Assembly: GCA_022616395.1 (NCBI GenBank) | Contig: JAKEEV010000378.1 | Coordinates: 1-14,800, forward strand | Reading direction: 5' to 3' | Origin: Planctomycetia bacterium | GTDB taxonomy: Bacteria > Planctomycetota > Planctomycetia > Gemmatales > Gemmataceae | DNA length: 14,800 nucleotides | In this document: piece after piece, positions 6,714-14,800 of the stretch | How positions within the stretch are numbered: position 1 is the first letter of the stretch | Layout of the letters: every line of letters begins with the position of its first letter | Made by a program: the position numbers and the translations under genes | Notes under the pieces: model-generated | Told to the model about the DNA's origin: nothing | What the model saw: the letters and a program-made list of their open reading frames with translations, nothing else | Database searches by the model: none

Positions 6714-9635
6714 TCAATGATACTTGCGTATCATGAGATGATACCGCGCCGCAAGCGGCTCGCCCGGCAACGAAAGGACCGAACCCTTCGCCCCAGCGTA
6801 CAACGAAAGCGCCAACTGGAACCGCGCCTCCGCGGACTTCACTTCCCCACGTTCCAGGTCGAACACCCCCGCCAGCGTCAGGAGATCGGCACGGCTGATG
6901 GAGAGGGACTTCGTGTGTGCCAGCAGTTCGGTCGCCCTCGTGTGGTCCGGTACGGTTGCCAGTCGGGCCAGGATTGGGATGGGCGGAATCCCCATTCCAA
7001 TCTCGCCGGTGACCAGCACGGTCGCCATCGCCGAGAGCGGAGGAGCCTTCGCCCGCTCTTCCACTTCCAGATCCCCACAGAGGCGGTCGATAGCGGCCGA
7101 TGCCGCCAGATACCGACCACTCGCAGCGCACTGGCAGAGGTCGAGCCAGTCGTAAGTGTGAAGTTGATACGGCCAGCGGGAACCATCGAGGTTCGGTTTC
7201 CGCGGCAGGTGGTAGAACTGCAGCACGTTGGTGTTTCGGCGCAATTCGGCCCGATCCAGGAGCACCCGACATTCGGACACTTGCCCGGTCTGAAGCAGCA
7301 GATCAGCCAGAACACCGATCCCCGCGACTCCATAGAGGTCCGGGTGGGACTGAATCAGCACGTCAATGGCCTTCTGCGTCAGCCCCAGTTCCGCTGCGAT
7401 GCGAGCACGCGCAAGAGGATCGCCAGTCAGCGCGATCGTGCGGATCAGGAACCGGTTCTCCGCGTCCTGGATAACTCCATCAAGAGATTCGACGAGTTTG
7501 GCGATCCGGGCAACGCGGTCGGCGAACGCCTCAGCGCTTTCTCCCGCCAGCGGTCCTCCTCGTCGGACCAGTCTCAGAGCTTCCGCCGCGTGCCGGTAGG
7601 CAAGGTCGATTGCATTCCTGCGAAGGAACACCACGGCCAGACTTTCCCGAATCGGCACCGAGTCGGGGTTCAAGAGCACCGCCTGAACGAGTGCCGCTGT
7701 GATCTGGATGAGCCGGAGATGTTCCAGGAGCGATAGCCCACTCCCCGCCTCTCGCTCCCAGGTCCGCTCCCCGAGCAGAAAGTAAGCGCGCCCAAGCGTC
7801 AGCCACGCGGTTGGATCAGCCGCGTCGATCTCGGTCCCAACTCGAGCAGCCCGGATCGCGAGCAACGGCAGCGCGGGGGAATTCGATGAGCCGATCTCAA
7901 ACATTCTGAGGAAGACCGTCGCCGAATCCGCTTCCCACGATCCGAACCGTCCGCGTCCGCGAGTGACTTCCCACCAGGGCACCGGTTCGGCGAGTTTTGA
8001 AGGGCCGCCACTCGCCACCGGTAGATCATTCGCACCGCCAAACGTTGCCCGCTCCGGGTCGAAGCGCGCGCTGGGTTGATGACCTTTCGGAACGAGCAGA
8101 ACCGAACCGCCATCAATCTTCGCTACTTCCCAGCGGGCCGTGGATTCTCGAAGCCCGCGCGTCATGCGTCCCGCGTCTGGATCGTAGAGCACGACCGCAG
8201 CAATGTCGTGAGCGCGGCGCAACTCGCGCGGCTCGCTCGGTTCGCCGGGGAGCACCCCAACGGCTTGCGACAGGGCCAGGAAGTCAGGAGCGACATCGGT
8301 GAAGAGTTGGAGTCGGGAATCGAGGAAGCACTGCTCACCGGGCGCGAACCACGCGAGGTAGTGCCCGAAGTCCGGGTGTGTGGCGAACACCCGCGCGTTG
8401 GGAGGGATGTTGGTTGTGTGTCTCCAATCCGCGATTCTACTGGCCGCACGGGCCAGAGTCGGGTCGGTGTAGACTCCCCAGGCCGCCCCGCGGTCGCGGT
8501 TGTAAAACCCGTTGGTCCACCCAATCCACCCCAACCCAAGCAGAACACTTCCCGCCACCAGAACAAAACTCCGACCCAAGCGCGCGAACGCAGTTGGCGG
8601 AAGCACCTCGCGGAAGTTCAGGGCGATGATCGGCCCTGCGACTACCGCGAAGAACGGAATGAGCCGAGCCTGCCACGCCGCCAGAACAGCAAACGGCAAC
8701 CACACAACCGACCGCCAACTCCACAGCGCTCGGCGATTCATCGCGAAGGACACAAGCCCAAGACCAAACAGCACGAAGAACGCCCACGCCGCGAGGTTAT
8801 ATCCGCCGGCCGCACCGAGCGGCCCCCACCGCCAGGGCGAAGTAAAAACCCCCGCGAAGCGCGGATCGGAGGGGAATTCGCTCGTCTGAACCGACGGGGA
8901 GAGTTCCATCGGGAGTTGCAGCGCGAAGATGTGATGCGGACTGAGCAGACACGCCGCGAGCGAGGCCGGAATTAGCCACATGGGCCACGCAGGGAGCGCT
9001 GCACGCTCAGCGTCGATTCGCCTCCCGATCCAAAACAAACCGACAAGAGCCGGACCGAGGATGAACCAGGCGTCGAGATTCACCCAGAGCGCGATCAGCA
9101 CCGGCACGGCGACAAGCGCCCGCCCGCCGGTCCGCAGGCAACACAGACAGCCCGCCAGCAACAGGAACGATGTGATGGTTGGCTGAAGGAGCAGTCGCGG
9201 GGTCATCGCCAGCACCGCGAGCAACACGCACCCGACTGCAACCCACACCGGTCCGCGCCCGCGTGCTGCGAACAGCATCGCGCCTGCGGTCGCGACAACC
9301 CCAAACGCCTTCAGCGCTACGACCCCAACTCCGCCGAACCGCTCGAATGCGAGGTACAGCCCGAGGTCGAATAGCCAGGCGTGGTTTGCCCAGTACTTCC
9401 CGCCCGTGGTGAACGCGAATGGGTCGGAACCGAAGTGGTAGTCCCCGCCGGCCACCAATCGCCCGACCGCGAGGTGCATCCACAGGTCCGAGTTGCGTGC
9501 AACGAATGACCCGGCCAGAAGCGCGAATCCGAGGACGATTCCGATGGACAGGACATCAACGCGCTTGCCCCACCGCGATGGGTGAATCGAGGTCGGCTGT
9601 GGGTCGGGCGCGGGGGAGTGCGCCGATACCGGCAT
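6714..9635 (-). CDS. Large polytopic membrane protein with C-terminal TPR-like region
   Basis: A 973-aa protein. A hydrophilic Pro-rich N-terminus (1-25) is followed by about nine to eleven transmembrane segments (roughly 28-46, 101-124, 129-147, 173-204, 219-231, 277-298, 309-338, 356-373). The first extracytoplasmic loop carries the conserved-looking pattern NSDLWMHLAVGRLVAGGDY followed by DPFAF and W82..H85. A similar D-LW-HL-G / DPF / W..H..WL pattern recurs in uncharacterised bacterial membrane proteins that resemble GT-C glycosyltransferases, so a lipid-linked sugar transferase is one possibility, unproven. After a periplasmic segment (THPDFGHYLAWF at 419-430, FLDSRLQLFTD at 437-447), the region from about 570 on is alpha-helical and TPR-like. 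The ATG at 9635 is preceded by GGAG with an 8-nt spacer. The frame is open further upstream to 9830, but that part has no family-like sequence. It is the first gene of the leftward pair. Confidence 0.82.
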   Translation of the reverse strand: MPVSAHSPAPDPQPTSIHPSRWGKRVDVLSIGIVLGFALLAGSFVARNSDLWMHLAVGRLVAGGDYHFGSDPFAFTTGGKYWANHAWLFDLGLYLAFERFGGVGVVALKAFGVVATAGAMLFAARGRGPVWVAVGCVLLAVLAMTPRLLLQPTITSFLLLAGCLCCLRTGGRALVAVPVLIALWVNLDAWFILGPALVGLFWIGRRIDAERAALPAWPMWLIPASLAACLLSPHHIFALQLPMELSPSVQTSEFPSDPRFAGVFTSPWRWGPLGAAGGYNLAAWAFFVLFGLGLVSFAMNRRALWSWRSVVWLPFAVLAAWQARLIPFFAVVAGPIIALNFREVLPPTAFARLGRSFVLVAGSVLLGLGWIGWTNGFYNRDRGAAWGVYTDPTLARAASRIADWRHTTNIPPNARVFATHPDFGHYLAWFAPGEQCFLDSRLQLFTDVAPDFLALSQAVGVLPGEPSEPRELRRAHDIAAVVLYDPDAGRMTRGLRESTARWEVAKIDGGSVLLVPKGHQPSARFDPERATFGGANDLPVASGGPSKLAEPVPWWEVTRGRGRFGSWEADSATVFLRMFEIGSSNSPALPLLAIRAARVGTEIDAADPTAWLTLGRAYFLLGERTWEREAGSGLSLLEHLRLIQITAALVQAVLLNPDSVPIRESLAVVFLRRNAIDLAYRHAAEALRLVRRGGPLAGESAEAFADRVARIAKLVESLDGVIQDAENRFLIRTIALTGDPLARARIAAELGLTQKAIDVLIQSHPDLYGVAGIGVLADLLLQTGQVSECRVLLDRAELRRNTNVLQFYHLPRKPNLDGSRWPYQLHTYDWLDLCQCAASGRYLAASAAIDRLCGDLEVEERAKAPPLSAMATVLVTGEIGMGIPPIPILARLATVPDHTRATELLAHTKSLSISRADLLTLAGVFDLERGEVKSAEARFQLALSLYAGAKGSVLSLPGEPLAARYHLMIRKYH

Positions 9636-10109
9636 CTCGCATGCTCCAGAGGTTTGTGTCGTCGAGCTGTCATTGTAGGGAGGGGAGGCGAACCGGTCCC
9701 CGAACAGACAGACCCGTTCCTCCGCGCGCCGTACCAGAACCACGGCAAACAGGAAACTGGCTGACCATCGGGAACCGGGAACGGCGAGAACGCGGAACGT
9801 CCGCGAGTCCAACAGACGTTCGCGCCTCACGAAAACACGCGCGCCGGTGGTGAGAAACCTTGCGACTCGCGCGCTTCTTGCCGCCTCACTCGCGACAGGA
9901 AATCAGATCCCAGCGGAAGGATGTCTTTGCTCGATTCTCAACTCGAAAAAACGCGCTGAAACCGTCAAAGAACTGTTGCGAACCGCCCACTCCTCCCTTA
10001 GCTTTCTCACTCAGCGCGCCGACCTGGACCGCTTGCGATCCGAACTCGCCCCGGCGCTGCCGAACACTTCCTCCTTGTCACTCCCCAAATGTGGGCCGAG
10101 GATTCCGCC
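9636..10109. other. 474-bp divergent intergenic region, no convincing gene
   Basis: This region separates the leftward membrane protein gene from the rightward subtilase gene. It contains the Shine-Dalgarno sequences of both and a candidate -10 for the leftward gene. Short open frames exist, but they overlap the subtilase start or lack ribosome sites and recognisable sequence. No strong inverted repeat or RNA gene was seen. A weak TTGCGA (9976-9981) with TAGCTT (9999-10004) at 17-nt spacing could be a rightward promoter but is too poor to call. Confidence 0.5.
9672..9677 (-). promoter_or_regulatory. Possible -10 box for the leftward membrane protein gene
   Basis: On the minus strand the hexamer reads TACAAT, five of six matches to the -10 consensus, 36 nt upstream of the ATG at 9635. 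It would give a leader of roughly 30 nt that contains the GGAG ribosome site. No good -35 is present at the usual distance, so confidence is low. Confidence 0.33.
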
Positions 10110-13100
10110 ATGCTTCGTCGCCTCCGGCATTTGCTCCCGCGCGTTAGCACCAAATCGCCCCGCTCGCGTCCGTGGGTGCCCATCCAGTTCGAGACACTCG
10201 AAGCCCGCGATGTCCCGGCCGTCGTGCCCTTCGATGCGCTCGCGGTTGATCCGACCTGGTACGATTCCTCCACGCTTCTGGTCCGTGTCGAACCCGGCGC
10301 GTTCAACCTGGAGGCGCTGAACATTCCCGGCGCGGTGTCCGCTGTGCCTCTGACTCTTGTTCCCGGGCTTTGGGAAGTGCGTCTGGCCGCGGGCGCTTCG
10401 GTGGCCGAGGCGATGATGGTCACCCAGAACAATCCCGTCGTGCAGTCGGTGTCGTTCAACTATCGTGTTCAGCTTCAGGCAACACCAAACGACCCGCGAT
10501 TCAGCGAACAATGGGCGTGGAACAACACCGGACAAACCGGCGGCACGGCGGATGCCGACATCGACGCGGTGGAGGCGTGGGACGTCTTCGTTGGTAGCTC
10601 GAACACGATTGTTGCCGTGATTGACACGGGCATTGATTACACGCACCCGGATCTCGCCGGGAACATGTGGGTGAATACCGACGAAGTGGCCGGCAACGGA
10701 ATCGACGACGACGCAAACGGCTACATCGACGACATCCGCGGCTGGGACTTCGCCAACAACGACAACAACCCGATGGATGACCACAGCCACGGTACTCACG
10801 TGGCCGGGACCATCGGCGCGGTTGGCGACAACAACATCGGCGTGACGGGCATCAACTGGGATGTTCAGATCATGGCCATCAAGTTCCTGGATGCCAACGG
10901 AAGCGGCACCGTGGCCAACGCGATCCGCGCGTTGAATTACGCGGTCGCCAACGGAGCCACGATCTCGAACAACAGCTACGGCGGATCGGCGGCCGAAGAC
11001 GCGGACCCGCTGTTCGAGGAAGCGATCATCAACGCGGGCGCGGCCGGTCACATCTTCGTGGCCGGCGCTGGGAACGACGCCAGCAACAACGACACGCTCG
11101 GCTTCTTCCCCGCGAGCTTCGATGCTCCGAACATCATCTCTGTCGCAGCGACCGACGCCAACGACAACCTGGCTTCCTTCTCGAACTACGGAGCAACCAC
11201 CGTCGATCTGGCCGCGCCCGGTGTGAACATCCTGAGTACGTTCCCGGATGGAGAATATGGGTTGAACAGCGGCACCTCGATGGCCACTCCTCACGTCGCT
11301 GGCGTTGTTGCCCTGGTGCGCGGGCTGCACCCGACATGGACGTATCAGCAAGCGATTGATCAAGTTCTTAACTCCGTGGATTACTTGCCAAGTCTCGATG
11401 GCCGCGTGGTGACCAGTGGACGATTGAATGCGGCTCGCGCGTTGCTCGATGTTGACGGCCCGCGCGTGGTCGCGAGCGATCCATCCGGCGCGGTCGGTGG
11501 AGTGGTGACCCGCGTGCAACTGTCGTTCAACGAACCGGTCGATCCTTCAACGTTCACCCTCGCCGACATCGTCAGCTTTACCGGTCCAACCGGCGCGATT
11601 ACGGTCACGGGTGTGAACGTCGTTCCCGACTCCTTCGACCGCAAGTACGAAGTCACTTTCGCCTCGCAAATCACGCGCGGAGACTATCAACTGGTCCTCG
11701 GCCCGAACATCCTGGACAAGAATGGGAACTTGATGGATCAGGACGGCGATGGCGTACTCGGCGAATCGATAGAGGACCGCTATACGCTGATGTTCTCAAT
11801 CGGTGATGAGTACGTGTTCAACTCGACGGATACGCCCAAGCCGCTCACGTTCTTCGCGTTCACCCGCTCCAACCTCACGATTACCGACGATCTGGGAATC
11901 GCCGATGTGGACGTGCGCATCAACATCAGCTCCGGGGATGTCGGGTTCGTCAGCGCGGCTCTGATTGCTCCGAATGGAACACGAGCAACGCTCGTGCCCA
12001 TTTCCGCGACGGAGCGCGGGCCGGAGTTCACCAACACCGTCTTCTCGGATGAAGCAACGGCGACCCTGAGTGGAGCAGCGCCTCCATTCACGGGCACATT
12101 CCGCCCGGAAACGCCTCTTTCAGTGATGGACGACCTGACCACGCAGGGAACCTGGTCGCTGGAAGTGCTCGGTCTGTTCGGCGGAACAATCAACAGTTGG
12201 TCGATGATTGTCCTGGCCGATCCTCCGCGCCTCTCGGTCGGGGATGTGTCATTCGCCGAGGGAGATACCGGCACCAGCCTCGCCACCTTCACCGTCCGGC
12301 TCTCCAACACCATCGATCAGCCAGTGACCGTGAACTACGCGACCGCAAACGGCACTGCCAGCGCGGGCATTGACTATGACGCGGTCAGTGGAGTCATCAC
12401 CTTCGACCCAGGCGAGACCGAACAGACCATCACGGTTCCCATCCACGGCGATCTGACGGACGAGTTGGATGAAACGATCCTCCTGAACCTGAGTGACGCC
12501 ACGGGTGCCACAATCCCGGACGCGCAGGCCATCGGGACAATCATCAATGATGAACGCACTGTCTCGATCGGCGATGTGACCGTGACCGAACCGAATGGCG
12601 GAACCATCGCGGCCAACTTCACGGTGACTCTCTCCGCGCCGAGTACGCATCAGGTGGTGGTCACTTACACCGCGGCTCCCGGCTCCGCGACCGCGAACAC
12701 CGACTACACGCCAGTCACGGGCACATTCACCTTCGCGCCGGGCGAAACGACCAAGACCGCTACCGTTCAGGTGAAGGGAGAGACACGGTACGAACACAAC
12801 GAAACCGTCCTGATGAACATCTCCGCAGTACATGCCCTTGTCGCGGATGGGCAAGGCGTGGGGACGATCCTCAATGACGATCCGCTCCCGGCGGTGTACG
12901 TCACCGACCCCACGGTGATCGAAGGACACAACGGAACTCGCAATCTCACGTTCCATGTCAATCTGACCAACCAGAGCGACTTCACCGCGACGGTCGACTA
13001 CGCAACCGGCGCGGGAACCGCGACCGCAGGCGAAGACTATTCGCCGGTCAGCGGAGGACTCACGTTCGCCGCGGGTGTCACCAGTCTGCAAGTGAACGTG

Positions 13101-14800
13101 CCGATTTTCGGAGACACAGAGCTGGAAGCGTCCGAGACGATTCCGCTTCAACTCTCCACCGCGACCAGTTCGGTCATGCTCGACGACCTGGGTATTGGCA
13201 CCATCCTGACCGATGACCAGAGCCTGACGGTCACCGACGTAACTGTTGCGGAAACCGATACCGGCACATTCGCCACCGCATTCACCGTCAGCCTCTCAGC
13301 GCCTGTTTCTTTCGAAGTGCGAGTGAATTACTACACCGGGAATAGCACAGCCAGCGCGGGGACCGACTTCGTCGGTGCCAGCGGCACGCTCATCTTCGCG
13401 CCGGGAGAGACGACGAAGACAGTCACCATCATCGGCATCGGAGACACACGCGACGAAGCACAGGAAATATTTACTCTGAATCTTTACACTGCGGTCAACG
13501 CCGTCATCGCGGATGCTCAGGGCGTGGCCTCGATTGTCGATAACGATCCGACTCCGACTCTGTCCGTCGCTGATGCGACCGTGATTGAAGGCCCCAACGG
13601 AACCAGAAGTCTGAGCTTCACGCTCACACTCTCAGCGATCAGCGGCCAAAATGTAAGCGTGAATTACGTCTCCGCCAACGGCTCCGCGACCACAGGGAGT
13701 GACTTCCCCGGTTCGGTCGGCACGTTCACCATCGGAGCTGGGGCCAAGAGCGTCAATCTCAACGTCAATGTCTGGGGTGATACGACCGCGGAGACCGACG
13801 AGACGCTGGTGCTCAACTTGAGTAACGCGGTGAACGCCATCCTGGTCGATTCTCAGGCCGTTGGGACGATTCGGGACGATGATAGCTTGGTTGTGGATGA
13901 CCCGGTTATTACGGAAGGCGATAGCGGATCGACCGTGGCCCGGTTCACCGTTCGCTTGTTGGCCGCGCAAGATCACACCATCACCGTCGATTATGCCACC
14001 GCCAACGGAACTGCACTCAGCGGGATAGATTTCCTCGCTCAGTCCGGAACGCTCACCTTCGCGCCAGGCGAAACCGAGAAGACGGTGGATGTGGTGGTGA
14101 TTGGCGACCCCTGGCACGAGAGCAATGAGACACTCCGGCTGAATCTGAGTAACGCCACGGGCACGATCATTGCCGATACGCAAGGCACCTCCACGATCAC
14201 CAATGACGATACCGCACCAACCATTACTGTCGCCGACGTGACGATTGTCGAAGGCAACTCGGGCGCCCGAACCGCGGTTGTCATGCTGACTCTCTCAGCG
14301 CCGAGCGGTCAGGGTGGAACGGTTCAATACACAACTGCCGATGGGACCGCGACCACCGCCAACAACGACTATCAACCGAGAAGCGGTCTCGTCGGCTTCG
14401 GACCCAACTCGACGAGTTTCGCCATCGGCGTGCCCCTGAATAGCGACACGACTGACGAGGGGGATGAGACGTTCATCATCAACTTGATTGGATCAACGAA
14501 CGCGACTCTGGGCGACACTCAGGCCGTGGTCACGATTGTGGACGATGATCCGCAGCCGGTTCTCTGGATCACGGATGTCGTGACGACCGAGGGGAACGCC
14601 GGGACCAAGAATCTCGGCTTCAACGTAACCCTCTCGGCAGCCAGCACGCAGACGATCACGGTTGAAGTCGCAACCGCGGACGGCACTGCGACCGCAGGGA
14701 GCGACTACGCGGGCTTCACACAACTCCTCACGTTCACGCCCGGTCAGACTGGCAAGGGTGTCAACATTGTCCTCACTGGCGACACGGTCGTTGAGGCGAG
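10110..14800 (+). CDS. Giant exported subtilisin-like (S8) serine protease with P domain and Calx-beta repeats (runs off right edge)
   Basis: 1563 codons in the window with no stop. The N-terminus is basic and lacks a classical signal peptide, but carries LEARDVPA at 30-37, an N-terminal motif type common on exported planctomycete proteins. A propeptide-like stretch (about 38-140) precedes the S8 domain (about 165-430). Its catalytic residues are intact: Asp172 in VIDTGID, His227 in HGTHVAG, Ser390 in SGTSMATPHVAG, with Asn322 (AGAGND) for the oxyanion hole. Then follow a Big_5/Ig-like domain (about 449-545), a P/Homo B domain (about 568-702, ending near NSWSMIV) and tandem Calx-beta repeats from 708 on. 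An active, calcium-dependent surface or secreted protease with an adhesive stalk is the likely role; its substrate is unknown. The ATG at 10110 has GAGGA (10098-10102) 7 nt upstream; an in-frame ATG at 10089 lacks such a site. Confidence 0.92.
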   Translation, partial: MLRRLRHLLPRVSTKSPRSRPWVPIQFETLEARDVPAVVPFDALAVDPTWYDSSTLLVRVEPGAFNLEALNIPGAVSAVPLTLVPGLWEVRLAAGASVAEAMMVTQNNPVVQSVSFNYRVQLQATPNDPRFSEQWAWNNTGQTGGTADADIDAVEAWDVFVGSSNTIVAVIDTGIDYTHPDLAGNMWVNTDEVAGNGIDDDANGYIDDIRGWDFANNDNNPMDDHSHGTHVAGTIGAVGDNNIGVTGINWDVQIMAIKFLDANGSGTVANAIRALNYAVANGATISNNSYGGSAAEDADPLFEEAIINAGAAGHIFVAGAGNDASNNDTLGFFPASFDAPNIISVAATDANDNLASFSNYGATTVDLAAPGVNILSTFPDGEYGLNSGTSMATPHVAGVVALVRGLHPTWTYQQAIDQVLNSVDYLPSLDGRVVTSGRLNAARALLDVDGPRVVASDPSGAVGGVVTRVQLSFNEPVDPSTFTLADIVSFTGPTGAITVTGVNVVPDSFDRKYEVTFASQITRGDYQLVLGPNILDKNGNLMDQDGDGVLGESIEDRYTLMFSIGDEYVFNSTDTPKPLTFFAFTRSNLTITDDLGIADVDVRINISSGDVGFVSAALIAPNGTRATLVPISATERGPEFTNTVFSDEATATLSGAAPPFTGTFRPETPLSVMDDLTTQGTWSLEVLGLFGGTINSWSMIVLADPPRLSVGDVSFAEGDTGTSLATFTVRLSNTIDQPVTVNYATANGTASAGIDYDAVSGVITFDPGETEQTITVPIHGDLTDELDETILLNLSDATGATIPDAQAIGTIINDERTVSIGDVTVTEPNGGTIAANFTVTLSAPSTHQVVVTYTAAPGSATANTDYTPVTGTFTFAPGETTKTATVQVKGETRYEHNETVLMNISAVHALVADGQGVGTILNDDPLPAVYVTDPTVIEGHNGTRNLTFHVNLTNQSDFTATVDYATGAGTATAGEDYSPVSGGLTFAAGVTSLQVNVPIFGDTELEASETIPLQLSTATSSVMLDDLGIGTILTDDQSLTVTDVTVAETDTGTFATAFTVSLSAPVSFEVRVNYYTGNSTASAGTDFVGASGTLIFAPGETTKTVTIIGIGDTRDEAQEIFTLNLYTAVNAVIADAQGVASIVDNDPTPTLSVADATVIEGPNGTRSLSFTLTLSAISGQNVSVNYVSANGSATTGSDFPGSVGTFTIGAGAKSVNLNVNVWGDTTAETDETLVLNLSNAVNAILVDSQAVGTIRDDDSLVVDDPVITEGDSGSTVARFTVRLLAAQDHTITVDYATANGTALSGIDFLAQSGTLTFAPGETEKTVDVVVIGDPWHESNETLRLNLSNATGTIIADTQGTSTITNDDTAPTITVADVTIVEGNSGARTAVVMLTLSAPSGQGGTVQYTTADGTATTANNDYQPRSGLVGFGPNSTSFAIGVPLNSDTTDEGDETFIINLIGSTNATLGDTQAVVTIVDDDPQPVLWITDVVTTEGNAGTKNLGFNVTLSAASTQTITVEVATADGTATAGSDYAGFTQLLTFTPGQTGKGVNIVLTGDTVVEA
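12231..14800 (+). repeat. Tandem array of at least eight Calx-beta repeats within the subtilase gene
   Basis: Eight consecutive units of 108-113 residues, each beginning with a pattern like LSVxDVTVxEG and ending in NDD/DDD/NDE. Unit boundaries are 12231-12554, 12555-12881, 12882-13217, 13218-13547, 13548-13883, 13884-14210, 14211-14549 and 14550 onward (cut by the window edge). Shared marks in most units are VNYATANGTA-like and SGTLTFAPGET-like strands and a DETLxLNLSNA-like strand. Calx-beta domains bind calcium and form rigid adhesive rods in bacterial surface proteins. The units have diverged in sequence, so the array is not a recent DNA-level expansion. Confidence 0.9.

Noticed and set aside
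6676..7272. Upstream extension of the FG-GAP lipoprotein gene
   Set aside because: Lies inside the membrane protein gene in another frame and would bury the lipoprotein signal peptide internally.
9636..9830. 65-residue N-terminal extension of the large membrane protein
   Set aside because: The ATG at 9635 has a good GGAG site; the extension contains the candidate promoter and no recognisable sequence.
9847..10320. 157-codon plus-strand frame beginning GTG upstream of the subtilase
   Set aside because: Overlaps the first 211 bases of the subtilase in another frame, has no ribosome site and no family-like sequence.
10011..11519. 502-codon open frame on the minus strand
   Set aside because: It lies wholly antisense to the subtilase, across the catalytic triad region. 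Its translation is compositionally odd (rich in Arg, Val, His) with no recognisable domain; a by-product of GC-rich codon usage.
12249..13151. 300-codon minus-strand open frame
   Set aside because: Antisense to the Calx-beta repeats. Similar antisense frames recur opposite other repeats, as expected from repeated coding sequence.
12231..14800. Possible CRISPR-like or recent DNA-level tandem repeat
   Set aside because: The periodicity of about 330 bp is protein-level Calx-beta repetition; nucleotide copies are diverged and in frame.

Overview
The window reads as chromosomal DNA of a Planctomycetota bacterium, most likely a member of the Gemmataceae. The basis is high GC content, a DUF1559 pilin-like protein with its usual downstream lipoprotein, FG-GAP/CRTAC1-type lipoproteins, N-anchored TPR proteins, and a giant exported protein whose N-terminus carries an LEARDVPA motif typical of planctomycete surface proteins. 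Genus is inference; there is no rRNA or marker gene in the window.

Left part (1-4894). A CRTAC1-like FG-GAP lipoprotein gene runs leftward off the window edge (439 to 1). It diverges from a rightward, operon-like series: DUF1559 pseudopilin (665-1564), an intercistronic hairpin (1591-1617), a small beta-sandwich lipoprotein (1646-2182), and two tandem paralogous membrane-anchored TPR proteins (2179-3600 and 3614-4894). The second and third genes overlap by 4 nt and the last two are 13 nt apart. The 225-bp divergent region holds a TTGACA-type promoter for the rightward genes and a TATAAC -10 for the leftward gene.

Centre (4895-5100). The short space between convergent genes is filled by a compact palindromic element. 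It has 12-bp perfect terminal inverted repeats (4903-4914 and 5082-5093), is flanked by a 9-bp direct repeat that overlaps both neighbours' stop codons, and contains a perfect 28-bp inverted repeat with a 13-nt loop. It looks like a MITE inserted between two genes whose stop codons were originally 6 bp apart, and it probably now serves as a bidirectional terminator.

Right-centre (5101-9635, minus strand). A two-gene unit: a large polytopic membrane protein with a TPR tail (9635-6714), then an FG-GAP repeat lipoprotein (6675-5101) with an unusual CX3CH heme-type motif. This repeats the theme of the left part, where TPR proteins sit next to an FG-GAP lipoprotein.

Right end (10110-14800, open). 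A giant exported subtilase has an intact Asp/His/Ser triad, a Big_5-like Ig domain, a P (Homo B) domain and at least eight tandem Calx-beta repeats running off the window. Upstream is a 474-bp gap with no convincing gene. Nothing here resembles a CRISPR array, prophage or tRNA. Most genes are predicted to act at the cell envelope or outside the cytoplasm.
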